DNA of 64,000 bases from Sphingobacteriaceae bacterium (GTDB lineage Bacteria; Bacteroidota; Bacteroidia; B-17B0; Aurantibacillaceae). The translations under genes and the position numbers were made by a program. Location of the stretch: NCBI GenBank assembly GCA_023251725.1, contig JAHEYG010000001.1, positions 26,739 to 90,738 on the forward strand, written 5' to 3'. Positions 8,767 through 18,722 of this stretch are shown piece after piece (the stretch's first letter is position 1; each line of letters opens with the position of its first letter). The notes under the pieces were generated by a model. The model was not told where the DNA came from. It searched no databases and worked only from the letters and a program-made list of their open reading frames with translations.

Positions 8767-10125
8767 TTACTCTATTACAATTTTCCCGTTATTAACTTGC
8801 TGTTTATCGTTGAGTAAAATATAATGATACAGCCCTTTTGGAAGACCGTTAGTAACGATATTATTTTCACCCGATGAAATTTTTTGCTCGTGAACTTTTT
8901 GTCCGAGTGAATTGATTAGAATTAGTTCGGCATTAGAAATTTCATTGGAGACTTGTAGTTTGAATGAACCAGTGTTTGGATTGGGGGAGATTTTTGTTTC
9001 ACTTGGTTTAACAATTAAATCATTGATTCCAGCAAGGCAGGAACTAACACAAATTACTCTGATACGAACATTAGCCCAATCAGCAATGTATATATTATTT
9101 GAAACGTCAACCGCAACCGAATAAGGAGCAAAAATCTGTGCTGATGTGGCAAGTCCTCCGTCACCAGAAAAACTTCCAATACCATTTCCTACAATAGTAC
9201 TAATTACTCCTGATGCGTTTACCTTTCTAATTCTATGATTAGGATTATCTGCAATATATATATTGTTCGAAACATCAACAGCTACACCAAAGGGGAAGCT
9301 TAATTGGGCAGAAGTAGCTTGTCCTCCATCGCCGGAAAAACCATTTGTTCCCGTACCTGCAACAGTATTAATAATACAAGAAGTATTTATTTTTCTTATT
9401 CTTTTATTGTTTGCATCAGCAATAAAGATATTTCCAGAAAGGTCAACAGCAATTGCATTAGGGAAATTAATTTGGGCAGAAATTGCAATTCCTCCATCAC
9501 CTGAAAAACCACTTATTCCTGTGCCCGCGATTGTTGTAATTGTTCCTGATGTATTTATTTTCCTTATCCGATTATTGCCTAAATCAGCAATTAAGATATT
9601 GTTGCTAGCATCAATCGCAATTGCAGTAGGGCCATAAATTTGAGCAGAAATTGCTAAGCCGCCATCACCAGAATAACCGGTTCCACCTGTTCCTGCAATT
9701 GTTGTAATTATGCCTGAAGCGTTTACTTTTCGTATCCTGTTATTACCTTGATCAGCAATATAAATATTACCTGAAGCATCTATCGAAACTCCATGTGGAT
9801 CATAAATTTGAGCTGAGATTGCTGGGCCGCCATCGCCAGAAAAACCAGCTACTCCCGTTCCAGCGATTGTACTTATTATACCAGAAGTATTTACTTTTCT
9901 AATTCGATGGTTAAGATAATCTGCAATATAAACGTTACCTGACGCATCAACGGCAACTCCAACAGGATTGCTAATTTGCGCCACCGTTGCATTTAAACCA
10001 TCACAACAATATCCAACATTACCATTACCAGCAAAAGTATAAATATTTTGTCCTTTGCATAAGACCGTATGTAATATGATTATACCAATATAAACAATTC
10101 GAACCATAAAATCGTACTTAATCAT
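8767..10125 (-). CDS. NHL-repeat beta-propeller protein with T9SS type A sorting domain
   Basis: Tandem ~56-aa repeats NRIRKVNASGIITTIAGTGxxGxSGDGGxAxSAQIxxPxxIAxDxSxNIxIAD; ISPNPNTGSFKLQV C-terminus. Confidence 0.88.
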   Translation of the reverse strand: MIKYDFMVRIVYIGIIILHTVLCKGQNIYTFAGNGNVGYCCDGLNATVAQISNPVGVAVDASGNVYIADYLNHRIRKVNTSGIISTIAGTGVAGFSGDGGPAISAQIYDPHGVSIDASGNIYIADQGNNRIRKVNASGIITTIAGTGGTGYSGDGGLAISAQIYGPTAIAIDASNNILIADLGNNRIRKINTSGTITTIAGTGISGFSGDGGIAISAQINFPNAIAVDLSGNIFIADANNKRIRKINTSCIINTVAGTGTNGFSGDGGQATSAQLSFPFGVAVDVSNNIYIADNPNHRIRKVNASGVISTIVGNGIGSFSGDGGLATSAQIFAPYSVAVDVSNNIYIADWANVRIRVICVSSCLAGINDLIVKPSETKISPNPNTGSFKLQVSNEISNAELILINSLGQKVHEQKISSGENNIVTNGLPKGLYHYILLNDKQQVNNGKIVIE

Positions 10126-10143
10126 ACAACTGCGACATCCCCC

Positions 10144-12588
10144 CTACTGCAAAATAATTTTTTCTTTAGAAATAATTTTCCCACCGCTGAACAAACTCGC
10201 AAAATAAGTTCCCTTTGCAAAATGGCTGCAATCAATGGTGATGGAATTTGTTTTTATATTTTGCGAGTGAATTATTTTTCCTTCAATGTTTCTTATCTCT
10301 AAAATTTCCTTTCCGTTTAAATTATAATCTTCCAATGCTACCGTTATACTATTGCTCGCCGGGTTTGGGAAAATTTTTAGTTTCACGTTTTTTTCTGCAA
10401 CGGGTTTTATCCCAATCATATTAGGATTAGGTCCCATTTTATTGGCAAAACAATATTCTCCCAACTTAAAAGTATCTACCGTTAAAATTCCGGTTTTGCC
10501 GGCTGCCGGAAATCTTGTGGTTTTTAATTCGCGCCAATCGTCACCCGCATTTTTACGATACATAACAGCAATGCTGTCGCCATTAATAGAGGTTAAACAA
10601 GTATCCAAATAACTGTAAGTTCCGGTTCCCACCACCGTCGTTCCTGTTGGTACGGGAATGCCATCAAAATTTAATTTAAGTTTCGCTAAAAATCCCGCAC
10701 TTAAAATCCCATCAATTTTCCAGTAATGCTGATTCGATAATTTATAAAGCTTAGAATTATATTTTATAGGATCGGGTGCAGTATAATTATGTTCTACTCT
10801 TATAAACGACGAATCGGCACCTTTGTTGCTTACAATTAAATTTACTTTTCCGAGTGTGTAAGGGAATGATCCCACCGCTTTTATAGTTTTAAAATCGGAA
10901 CTTACCGCATCACTTATTTTTGAATCGAAATTAATAGCAGCGTAAACCGGATTAAAAGGTAAGTTAGCAGTAAAAGATTGAACCGGATTAAACATCATTA
11001 CTTTCTTCACCGTTTTATTCCAACCATTATCAAAAAAAGTTATTTCGAGCGGCACATTGTTATAATATACATTGCAACCGGTTAATTTTTGTTTTAAATG
11101 AATATTGGCCATATAACTGCCTCCCCCTTGCGGCGTGTACTTTATTGAATCAATCGAAAAATGCGGCCAGCCTCCGCTAAATACCCAACGATTAAAAAAT
11201 CCTACTAAAGTCTGCCCTGACGAAGTTTCGAGCAATTGCCTGAACTCATCACTATTCATAGTCTTATACGATTTTTGTACCAAGGCATATTTTAATCCCG
11301 CAAAAAAAGCAGTGTCGCCCATATACGTTCGCAAGGTATGCGCCACATCGGCTCCTTTTTTATAAACGTGGTCGCCATAAGTGTACTGAAAAGGCACTCC
11401 CGAAATTGGCCAATATACTTTTTCTTTAAAGTGCGCGAAATGCAAAATATAATCGTGTTCGGTTTTTACATCGGCAATATATTGCGCTTTGTTGTAAGCC
11501 CATTCTTTAAATAAATGTTCGCTATAACTGGCCATACCTTCGTTGAGCCACATGTCTTCTTTTGTTTCGCAAGTCATTAAATCGCCCCACCAATGATGCG
11601 ATAACTCGTGCGCCATAATGCTGGCCTCATAAGCTAAACTACCTGCTACTGCTTGAGGATATGAAATGTTGGTGGGATGTTCCATCGCTCCGCTTCCGAA
11701 TGGAACGAGACAATAACCAACACGATTCCAAACATAAGGACCATAATAATTTTCAAATGCTGCCAAGGCTGTTTTCAATTTTGCGAATCCAATTTTCATT
11801 GCGGACGTATCGGAAGGACGCGCGGTTAAAATTATCGGAACGGTTCCGAGCATTAAAGGTGCCGACCAATTTACCTGAGTGTAATCGGCCACTGCTACTG
11901 AAGCGAGATAACTTGGAATTTCTTTACTCAACACCCATTTGCGCGTACGTTTGTTTCCGGTTTTAATATCGCTTATTAATTGTCCGTTGCAATAAGAAGA
12001 TTTTGTTGTATCAGTAGTAATATTAAATTCATAAGTGCTTTTCTCAACAAAATTATCGAAGCACGGAAACCATGCGCGGCCATAGTTATGCGGGTTAGCA
12101 CCAAAACCTACTCCTAAATTGTAAGCGTACGGCGGTGTAAAATAAAATCCACCCCATCCGGTAGGATCGCCTTGAGGTTTACCGTGGTAGAAGACCGTTA
12201 TACTAACAGTATCCAAAATATTGTAGCCGGCTGCTAAATTTATTTTTGCTACCGTATCGTTATAAGTGAAAGTGAGCTTTGTGGCATTGTATTTTACCGA
12301 ATCGATAAATAATTTTAGAAGATCTAATCTTATTTTATTTTGCAAGTTTATTTTAGGAGTAAATTTTACAATGGTATTGGCGCGCACAGTATCGGTAACA
12401 AAATCGGTAACATTAAAGTTGATGGTGTATTTTAAAATATCGATGGTATCGCTACGCAGGTTTTCGGGAGATAAATAAAGACTCGCCACATTTTGTTTTG
12501 ATTTTATTTTATTGGGATGCTGCGCTTTTAAACTGCAGATTAATGCAAGTAGGATTACAATAAATATTGTATTTTTTGAACGGCTCAT
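10144..12588 (-). CDS. M1 family metallopeptidase (aminopeptidase N-like) with T9SS type A sorting domain
   Basis: HELSHHWWG...NEGMASYSE zinc site; GSGAMEHP; IFPNPASNSITVAL C-terminus. Confidence 0.9.
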   Translation of the reverse strand: MSRSKNTIFIVILLALICSLKAQHPNKIKSKQNVASLYLSPENLRSDTIDILKYTINFNVTDFVTDTVRANTIVKFTPKINLQNKIRLDLLKLFIDSVKYNATKLTFTYNDTVAKINLAAGYNILDTVSITVFYHGKPQGDPTGWGGFYFTPPYAYNLGVGFGANPHNYGRAWFPCFDNFVEKSTYEFNITTDTTKSSYCNGQLISDIKTGNKRTRKWVLSKEIPSYLASVAVADYTQVNWSAPLMLGTVPIILTARPSDTSAMKIGFAKLKTALAAFENYYGPYVWNRVGYCLVPFGSGAMEHPTNISYPQAVAGSLAYEASIMAHELSHHWWGDLMTCETKEDMWLNEGMASYSEHLFKEWAYNKAQYIADVKTEHDYILHFAHFKEKVYWPISGVPFQYTYGDHVYKKGADVAHTLRTYMGDTAFFAGLKYALVQKSYKTMNSDEFRQLLETSSGQTLVGFFNRWVFSGGWPHFSIDSIKYTPQGGGSYMANIHLKQKLTGCNVYYNNVPLEITFFDNGWNKTVKKVMMFNPVQSFTANLPFNPVYAAINFDSKISDAVSSDFKTIKAVGSFPYTLGKVNLIVSNKGADSSFIRVEHNYTAPDPIKYNSKLYKLSNQHYWKIDGILSAGFLAKLKLNFDGIPVPTGTTVVGTGTYSYLDTCLTSINGDSIAVMYRKNAGDDWRELKTTRFPAAGKTGILTVDTFKLGEYCFANKMGPNPNMIGIKPVAEKNVKLKIFPNPASNSITVALEDYNLNGKEILEIRNIEGKIIHSQNIKTNSITIDCSHFAKGTYFASLFSGGKIISKEKIILQ

Positions 12589-12689
12589 TTAAGAAATTTT
12601 AAAGTATAACCTTAAAAGTAAAGAAAATTTTGTTCTTTTACAATTAAATTAAGATTACAATAGTTAAATTAGTATTTTGAACTCCTAAA

Positions 12690-14243
12690 ATGATAGCTGT
12701 AAGCGTACAAGAGTTATATGATTTGGTGAAATCGCTGAGCAAATCGGAGAAACGGTTTTTTAAGCTCACCGTTTCGGCCGAGACGCATGCACCTATATTG
12801 AGTAAATTATTTGATGACCTCGAAAAATCACGGTCGTTCGACGAAGCGCATTTTCAAAAATTACTGAAACAAAAATCAAAATCAAAAATTGCGATACCTA
12901 GCGAAAAAGAACTTATTAAATTAACTTATGATGTAATTTTAAAAAGTCAGCGTGTGTTTTACGCCGAGTCTATTCGCGGACATGTTTTTAAGGATGAGAT
13001 TTCGAATTTACGAAATTTATTTGATAAGGCGCAATACAAACAATGCCGCAAAATGCTCACTAAATTAAAGCAAGACGCTTATGCGGAAGAAAGTTTTAAT
13101 TTTATTTTAGAAATAATTTCCATTGAAAAACAATTGCTCGATATTGAAAATAAATTTGGTATTGATACCAAATCGCTGGAGGAATTAATTACTGAAGAGC
13201 AGGATTTAATTGAGAAGGCAAAAAATTCGGGGGAATATGCTCAGGTTTTTTCTCAGTTAAATTATCAGATAAGGCAAAACATGGTGGCTAAAAACATCAA
13301 AGATTTTGAGCCTTATGATAATTTACTGAATTCGGTTCTTCTTAATAACAAAGATAAATGTCTTTCTAAAAAAGCGTTGGTAATTTACCATCACAGTCGC
13401 GCCCTTTGTTTTTCCAAAAAAAGAGATAATGTTCAGCGACAGAATGAATTTCAAAATATGGTGGATTTAATGGACAAGCATCCGTTTTTAATTACTGAGT
13501 TCCCAAAAAGGTATTTGTCGGCCATCAATAATATTTTATCGGTTGAAATTGAAAAATGCAATTACGCAACTGCCGAAAAATTAATTGAGAGTTTTACTAA
13601 ATTAAAAAGCCATCCTGCCTTTAATACCACCGATTTGCAGCTTAAAATTTTTACCAGCACCAGTAACGCTCAATTGCTAATTTATACTGATGGCGGAAAA
13701 TCGGAGAAAGCTTTACCGATAATAAAATACATTAATGAGCAAATTGACTTGTATAAGGAAAAAATAAATAAAGAGGAGTTACTTATTTTTTATTACAATT
13801 TTGCCAACCTTTATATTTATTCGCAAAATTTTGAATTAGCCGAAAAATACGTGAATATTATTTTAAATGAGAATGACAAATTGCTGCGGCAGGATTTACA
13901 ATGTTTTTCGAGGATACAAAACATTATTGTGCATTACGAATTAAAAATGTTTCCGCAACTAAAATATATTTTAAAGACTTCGCGCGATTTTTATAAAGAC
14001 CAAAAATATTTATTTAAAACCGAAAAACTAATTTTAGATGTGTTTGAAGAATTATTAGAAACCAATTCGGCAGAAATAGTGTGGGAAAAATTTTTAAAAG
14101 AATTAAAATCCGTAATGAAAGATTCTTACGAAAAAATGGCCAATTATTACTTCGATTTTTTAGCTTACGGCGAAAGTAAAGTGAGCGGCAAAAAAATAGG
14201 AGATTTAATTTATAGTAAACAAATCACAAACTGGAAAAAATAG
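12690..14243 (+). CDS. Uncharacterised alpha-helical (TPR-like) protein, paralogue 1
   Basis: Long ORF; co-linear similarity with the next ORF (QCRKML/QSRKVL, ITEFPKRYLSAI/ISEMPKSFITAH). Confidence 0.7.
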   Translation: MIAVSVQELYDLVKSLSKSEKRFFKLTVSAETHAPILSKLFDDLEKSRSFDEAHFQKLLKQKSKSKIAIPSEKELIKLTYDVILKSQRVFYAESIRGHVFKDEISNLRNLFDKAQYKQCRKMLTKLKQDAYAEESFNFILEIISIEKQLLDIENKFGIDTKSLEELITEEQDLIEKAKNSGEYAQVFSQLNYQIRQNMVAKNIKDFEPYDNLLNSVLLNNKDKCLSKKALVIYHHSRALCFSKKRDNVQRQNEFQNMVDLMDKHPFLITEFPKRYLSAINNILSVEIEKCNYATAEKLIESFTKLKSHPAFNTTDLQLKIFTSTSNAQLLIYTDGGKSEKALPIIKYINEQIDLYKEKINKEELLIFYYNFANLYIYSQNFELAEKYVNIILNENDKLLRQDLQCFSRIQNIIVHYELKMFPQLKYILKTSRDFYKDQKYLFKTEKLILDVFEELLETNSAEIVWEKFLKELKSVMKDSYEKMANYYFDFLAYGESKVSGKKIGDLIYSKQITNWKK

Positions 14244-14270
14244 CCTTCGAAGCCTATAATAAATAATAAT

Positions 14271-15812
14271 ATGAAGCCCTCGAATTTATTGTTTGACATA
14301 ATTAAATCGCTGAACGTTGAAGAAAAAAAACATTTTCAACAGGCTTCTTCCTTGCAACAGGGCGATAAAAATTATATTAAACTGTTCAATTATATTTCAT
14401 CACTAAGCGAATACGACGAAGAAGCGGTAAAAGAAAAATTTAAAAATGAAACCTTTGTGAAGCATTTGCCTTCCGAAAAAAATCAATTGCTTCATCATAT
14501 TTTAAAAAGTTTGCGCTATTTCAGAATTCAAAACAGCGCCACTGCACAAATTTACGAGCGAATAAAAGACATTCATTTATTATTTAATAAATCGCTTTAC
14601 AAACAATCGCGCAAAGTTTTAGATTACACAAAAGAACAGGCCTACAAACACGAATTGTTTTATTACATTTTAGATATTATTGATTTAGAAAAAGTGGTGA
14701 TTGACATGGAAGCACATTTTGGGGAAATTACAAATACAGCCATCGACACTTTAATTTTGGAAGAAGTTGACATCTATAAAAAAATTGAACAGCTTACGCA
14801 TTTCGAAAAATTATTAAGTCATTTAAATAAATTATCTACCCGTTTGTTATTTGTAAGAACGCAATCGGATGTGGATGAAATTGAAAAAATACTTAAAGAC
14901 AAATTATTAAATCTCCCAAAAAAAATTAATTCGCAAAAATCACTCATCACTGCCCTGCATGTAAAAGGTTTGGCGTATCGTCTCTTAAATAAATCAGACG
15001 AAATGTTTGAGGCCTTTACCGAATTGGTAAACATTATGGAAGAAAATGTTTCGCTTATTTCTGAAATGCCAAAAAGTTTTATCACTGCCCACGGTTACAT
15101 TATTCGTTATTACGCTATCAAACGATTATATACTGATGGATTTAAAACTATCGACAAATTAAAAGCGCTCACTTTAAATCCCGATTTTAAAAGCACCGAT
15201 TTACAAGTGGCTATTTTCCCGAAAGCTTACATTAACGAAATGTTATTGTACGATTACATTGGGCAGCACGACAAGGCAAAAAATGTAATACCGGCTGTAA
15301 TTAAAGGATTGGAAAAATACGAAAGCAAAATTAATGAAGAAGAATTATTACGAATTTATCATGTTATTACCATGGTATATTTTGGTGTGGGCGAATACAG
15401 CAAGTCGTTACACTGGATAAATAAAATTATAAATTCCAGCTATTCTGAGTTGCGGCAGGATATTATTCGTATTGCCAAACTGGTTAATTTAATCATCCAC
15501 TTCGAATTGGGTAACGATGATTTGTTGCCTTACATTTATAAATCAACGCAGCGTTTTGTTATGTCGCTCGACAATAAATACAAATTTGAAATTTTATTTT
15601 TAGAATACTTTAAAAAAATATCTTTATCTAAACGAGAAGGAAAACAAGTGGCCACTTATGTCAACTTCAAAGAAGAAATGCAAACTATTTTTAAAGACCC
15701 CTACGAAAAAAATGCTTTAGAATATTTTAATTTTTATGCCTGGTTAGATTCAAAAATTCACAACATTTCTTTTTCAGACGCCATTAAAATCCGGAAACAG
15801 AATATGGCTTAA
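14271..15812 (+). CDS. Uncharacterised alpha-helical (TPR-like) protein, paralogue 2
   Basis: Long ORF; tandem paralogue of the preceding gene. Confidence 0.7.
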   Translation: MKPSNLLFDIIKSLNVEEKKHFQQASSLQQGDKNYIKLFNYISSLSEYDEEAVKEKFKNETFVKHLPSEKNQLLHHILKSLRYFRIQNSATAQIYERIKDIHLLFNKSLYKQSRKVLDYTKEQAYKHELFYYILDIIDLEKVVIDMEAHFGEITNTAIDTLILEEVDIYKKIEQLTHFEKLLSHLNKLSTRLLFVRTQSDVDEIEKILKDKLLNLPKKINSQKSLITALHVKGLAYRLLNKSDEMFEAFTELVNIMEENVSLISEMPKSFITAHGYIIRYYAIKRLYTDGFKTIDKLKALTLNPDFKSTDLQVAIFPKAYINEMLLYDYIGQHDKAKNVIPAVIKGLEKYESKINEEELLRIYHVITMVYFGVGEYSKSLHWINKIINSSYSELRQDIIRIAKLVNLIIHFELGNDDLLPYIYKSTQRFVMSLDNKYKFEILFLEYFKKISLSKREGKQVATYVNFKEEMQTIFKDPYEKNALEYFNFYAWLDSKIHNISFSDAIKIRKQNMA

Positions 15813-15813
15813 A

Positions 15814-15896
15814 GAAAGATTAAAGTATTAAGTACGAAGTACAAAGATTTAATTATTTCATCTTAATACTTTTATCTTTCTACTTAATACTTTTAG
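15814..15896. terminator. Overlapping inverted repeats between convergent genes (candidate bidirectional terminator)
   Basis: GAAAGATTAAAGTATTAAG / CTTAATACTTTTATCTTTC (18 of 19 matches), plus a second partner TACTTAATACTTT for AAAGTATTAAGTA. Confidence 0.55.
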
Positions 15897-16858
15897 TAAT
15901 ATTTATTTCCAACAAGATAATTCTTCACATAATCCTCCACTCCATCTTCTAAACTTACAAACGCCTTGTTATACCCGGCCGATTTTAATTTTTGCATGTT
16001 TGCTTCTGTAAAATATTGGTATTTGTCTCTAATATCAATAGGTGTATCAATAAATTCAATTTTTGTTTCTTTATTTAAAGCTTTAAAAGTAGCTTTCGCC
16101 AAATCTAAAAAAGTTCGGGCTTTGCCACTTCCCAAATTATAAATGCCGTTTTTAATTTTGCTTTTATAAGCAAAAAATAAAACTTCAACCACATCTTTTA
16201 CATAAACAAAATCGCGAAGTTGCTCGCCATCTTTATATTTCGGATGATGGCTTTTAAATAATTTTACAAAACCATGCTTTTGAATTTGATTAAAAGCATG
16301 AAAAATAACGGAAGCCATTCGTTCCTTATGAAATTCGTTGGGACCATACACATTAAAAAATTTAAATCCCAACCAAATTGACGGCGCTTGTTTTTGTTGA
16401 AGCGCCCATTTATCAAATTCGTTTTTACTTATGCCGTAAGGATTTAATGGTTTCAATAAATTAATTTTTGTTTCGTCTTCGTCATAACCTTGTTCACCCA
16501 AACCATAAGTGGCGGCCGACGAAGCATACACCAATGGAATATTATTGTCCGTACAAATTTCCCAAATGCTTTTTGAATAATTTAAATTTAATTCGTTTAG
16601 CAAATCCATATTAAACTCTGTGGTATCTGTTCGCGCGCCAATGTGATAAACAAAATTTATTTTAGCAGCATTAACTTTAAACCAATTTAAAAATTCGGAG
16701 CGTTCAATTATTTGAGAATATTTTTTTGATTTGTAATTCGCTTCTTTTATTGTGGGCGAAAAATCATCGACCAAAATAATATCCGTTATTCCCTCGTTAT
16801 TAAAACGAGAAACTAAACAACTTCCAATGAAACCGGCGGCGCCTGTAATTACAATCAT
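15893..16858 (-). CDS. hldD: ADP-L-glycero-D-manno-heptose-6-epimerase-like NAD-dependent epimerase
   Basis: TGAAGFIGS Rossmann motif, YASSAATYGLGEQGYDE, NPYGISKNEFD, FNVYGPNE. Confidence 0.83.
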   Translation of the reverse strand: MIVITGAAGFIGSCLVSRFNNEGITDIILVDDFSPTIKEANYKSKKYSQIIERSEFLNWFKVNAAKINFVYHIGARTDTTEFNMDLLNELNLNYSKSIWEICTDNNIPLVYASSAATYGLGEQGYDEDETKINLLKPLNPYGISKNEFDKWALQQKQAPSIWLGFKFFNVYGPNEFHKERMASVIFHAFNQIQKHGFVKLFKSHHPKYKDGEQLRDFVYVKDVVEVLFFAYKSKIKNGIYNLGSGKARTFLDLAKATFKALNKETKIEFIDTPIDIRDKYQYFTEANMQKLKSAGYNKAFVSLEDGVEDYVKNYLVGNKYY

Positions 16859-16929
16859 AATAAATTTTACGTTTATAAAAGTACTAAATCTATTGGTAAA
16901 ATCAGTATCTTTGATTTCGGTTAAAAAAA

Positions 16930-18705
16930 ATGGAAATTACGCGTACGTTTGATATTTTAGATTTACACAAATCGGTTTACCATAAAGAAGATTTGCTTTG
17001 TGGGAAGGAAAATAAACAATGGAAAAAATACGGAAGCAATGATTTTGTCGACTTCAGCAATAATGTTAGCTATGGTTTACTTGCACTCGGTTTAAACCAT
17101 AAAGATAAAGTGGCTATTATTGCAAACAATCGTCCCGAATGGGTTTTTGTGGATTACGGCTGCCAGCAAATTAATATTGTAACCGTTCCCATTTTTCCCA
17201 CAGCCAGCAATTCTGATTTAAAATTTATTTTAAACCACGCCGAAATTAAAGCCATTTTTATTTCCGATAAAAGCATTTTCGCAAAATTGGCCGCCATCGA
17301 AAAAGAAATTCCCACTGTAAAACACATTATTAGTTTTGATAAAGTAGAAGGCCTCATGCATTTTACGGATTTTATTGAACTCGGAAAAAAAAATTCGGTT
17401 CCCGAAAAAGTCGAAACCATAAAAAAAACAATTAGTCCCAGCGATTTGTTAACCATACTTTATACCTCCGGAACAACAGGTACTCCCAAGGGTGTAATGA
17501 TTTCACATCAAAATTTGGTTCAGAATGTGATTAGTTGTCAGGATTTCGCCCCTTTTGAAACCTGGTGGAAAGCTTTGAGTTTTCTTCCGCTCAATCATGT
17601 TTACGAACGCATGCTCATTACTTTGTATTTATTTAAAGGCATTTCGGTTTATTTTGCCGAAGGTTTCGAAACCATTGGCGATAATTTAAAAGAAGTGAAA
17701 CCTCAAATGTTTGTTTCGGTGCCGCGATTAATTGAACGTGTGTACGAAAAAATTTGTGCCGCCGGCGAAAAATTAAGCAGCACAAAACGTAAAATTTTTA
17801 ACTGGAGCATTCGTATTGCCGAACAATATGAAGTAAATGGAGCCAATGGTTTTATTTATGAACTAAAAAGAAAAATTGCCGATAAATTAGTGTACAGCAA
17901 ATGGCGCGCTGCAGTAGGCGGAAAATTAGTTTGCTTGGCTTCGGGTGGCGCAGCCCTAAATCCGAAATTAGAACGTATTTTTTTATGCGCTAAAATTGTT
18001 GTGCTGCAAGGTTACGGTTTAACCGAAACTTGTGTTGTGGTGAGCGTTAATCGTTTTGGGAAAGATAATATAAGAATCGGTTGTGTGGGACCGTTAGTTG
18101 ATAAAGTAGAAGTAAAAATTGCCGAAGAAGATGGAGAAATTTTAATTAAAGGGCCGAGTGTGATGATGGGATATTATAAAAATCCCGAAGCTACCGCCGA
18201 AGTGATGGACAATGAAGGTTGGTTTCACAGCGGCGATGTGGGAACATTTTTAGAAAATAAATTTTTAAAAATTACCGATCGCAAAAAAGAAATTTTTAAA
18301 ACCAGCGCCGGAAAATACATTGCACCTTTGGCCATTGAAAATAAATTAAAAGAATGTAAATACATTGAGCAATGCATGGTGGTGGGCGAAGGACAAAAAT
18401 TTGCATCGGCCTTAATAGTTCCTGATTTTACCAATTTTAAAGAGTATTGCAACATCAATAATATAGAGTGGAAAAGTAATTTGGAAATGAGCCGGCACGA
18501 AGATTTGAAAAAAATGATTAATGAGCACGTTAAGATTATGAATAAAACACTGGCGCCTTATGAACAACTTAAGCGTTGCGAAATTGTAAAAAACGAATGG
18601 AGTATTGACGGCGGCGAACTCACACCAAAATTAAGTTTGAAACGTAAAATTATTAAAAGCAAAAACGAAGAAGCGCTCAGTAAAATTTATGAAATGGAAA
18701 ATTGA
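16930..18705 (+). CDS. Long-chain acyl-CoA synthetase (AMP-binding family)
   Basis: YTSGTTGTPKGVMISH, QGYGLTETC, WFHSGDVG, DRKKEIFKTSAGKYIAP. Confidence 0.9.
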   Translation: MEITRTFDILDLHKSVYHKEDLLCGKENKQWKKYGSNDFVDFSNNVSYGLLALGLNHKDKVAIIANNRPEWVFVDYGCQQINIVTVPIFPTASNSDLKFILNHAEIKAIFISDKSIFAKLAAIEKEIPTVKHIISFDKVEGLMHFTDFIELGKKNSVPEKVETIKKTISPSDLLTILYTSGTTGTPKGVMISHQNLVQNVISCQDFAPFETWWKALSFLPLNHVYERMLITLYLFKGISVYFAEGFETIGDNLKEVKPQMFVSVPRLIERVYEKICAAGEKLSSTKRKIFNWSIRIAEQYEVNGANGFIYELKRKIADKLVYSKWRAAVGGKLVCLASGGAALNPKLERIFLCAKIVVLQGYGLTETCVVVSVNRFGKDNIRIGCVGPLVDKVEVKIAEEDGEILIKGPSVMMGYYKNPEATAEVMDNEGWFHSGDVGTFLENKFLKITDRKKEIFKTSAGKYIAPLAIENKLKECKYIEQCMVVGEGQKFASALIVPDFTNFKEYCNINNIEWKSNLEMSRHEDLKKMINEHVKIMNKTLAPYEQLKRCEIVKNEWSIDGGELTPKLSLKRKIIKSKNEEALSKIYEMEN

Positions 18706-18722
18706 GCCTCGCCATCTCGCAA

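Noticed and set aside
8912-9637. ORFs on the + strand opposite the NHL-repeat protein
   Set aside because: Repetitive antisense translation of the NHL repeats; no independent support.
8767-10125. Regular repeats considered as a CRISPR array
   Set aside because: Period is ~168 nt, in frame and encodes NHL blades; no short direct repeat with unique spacers and no cas genes nearby.
1993-12588. T9SS cargo run considered as a genomic island
   Set aside because: No integrase, tRNA flank or transposase seen; clusters of T9SS cargo genes are ordinary in Bacteroidota.
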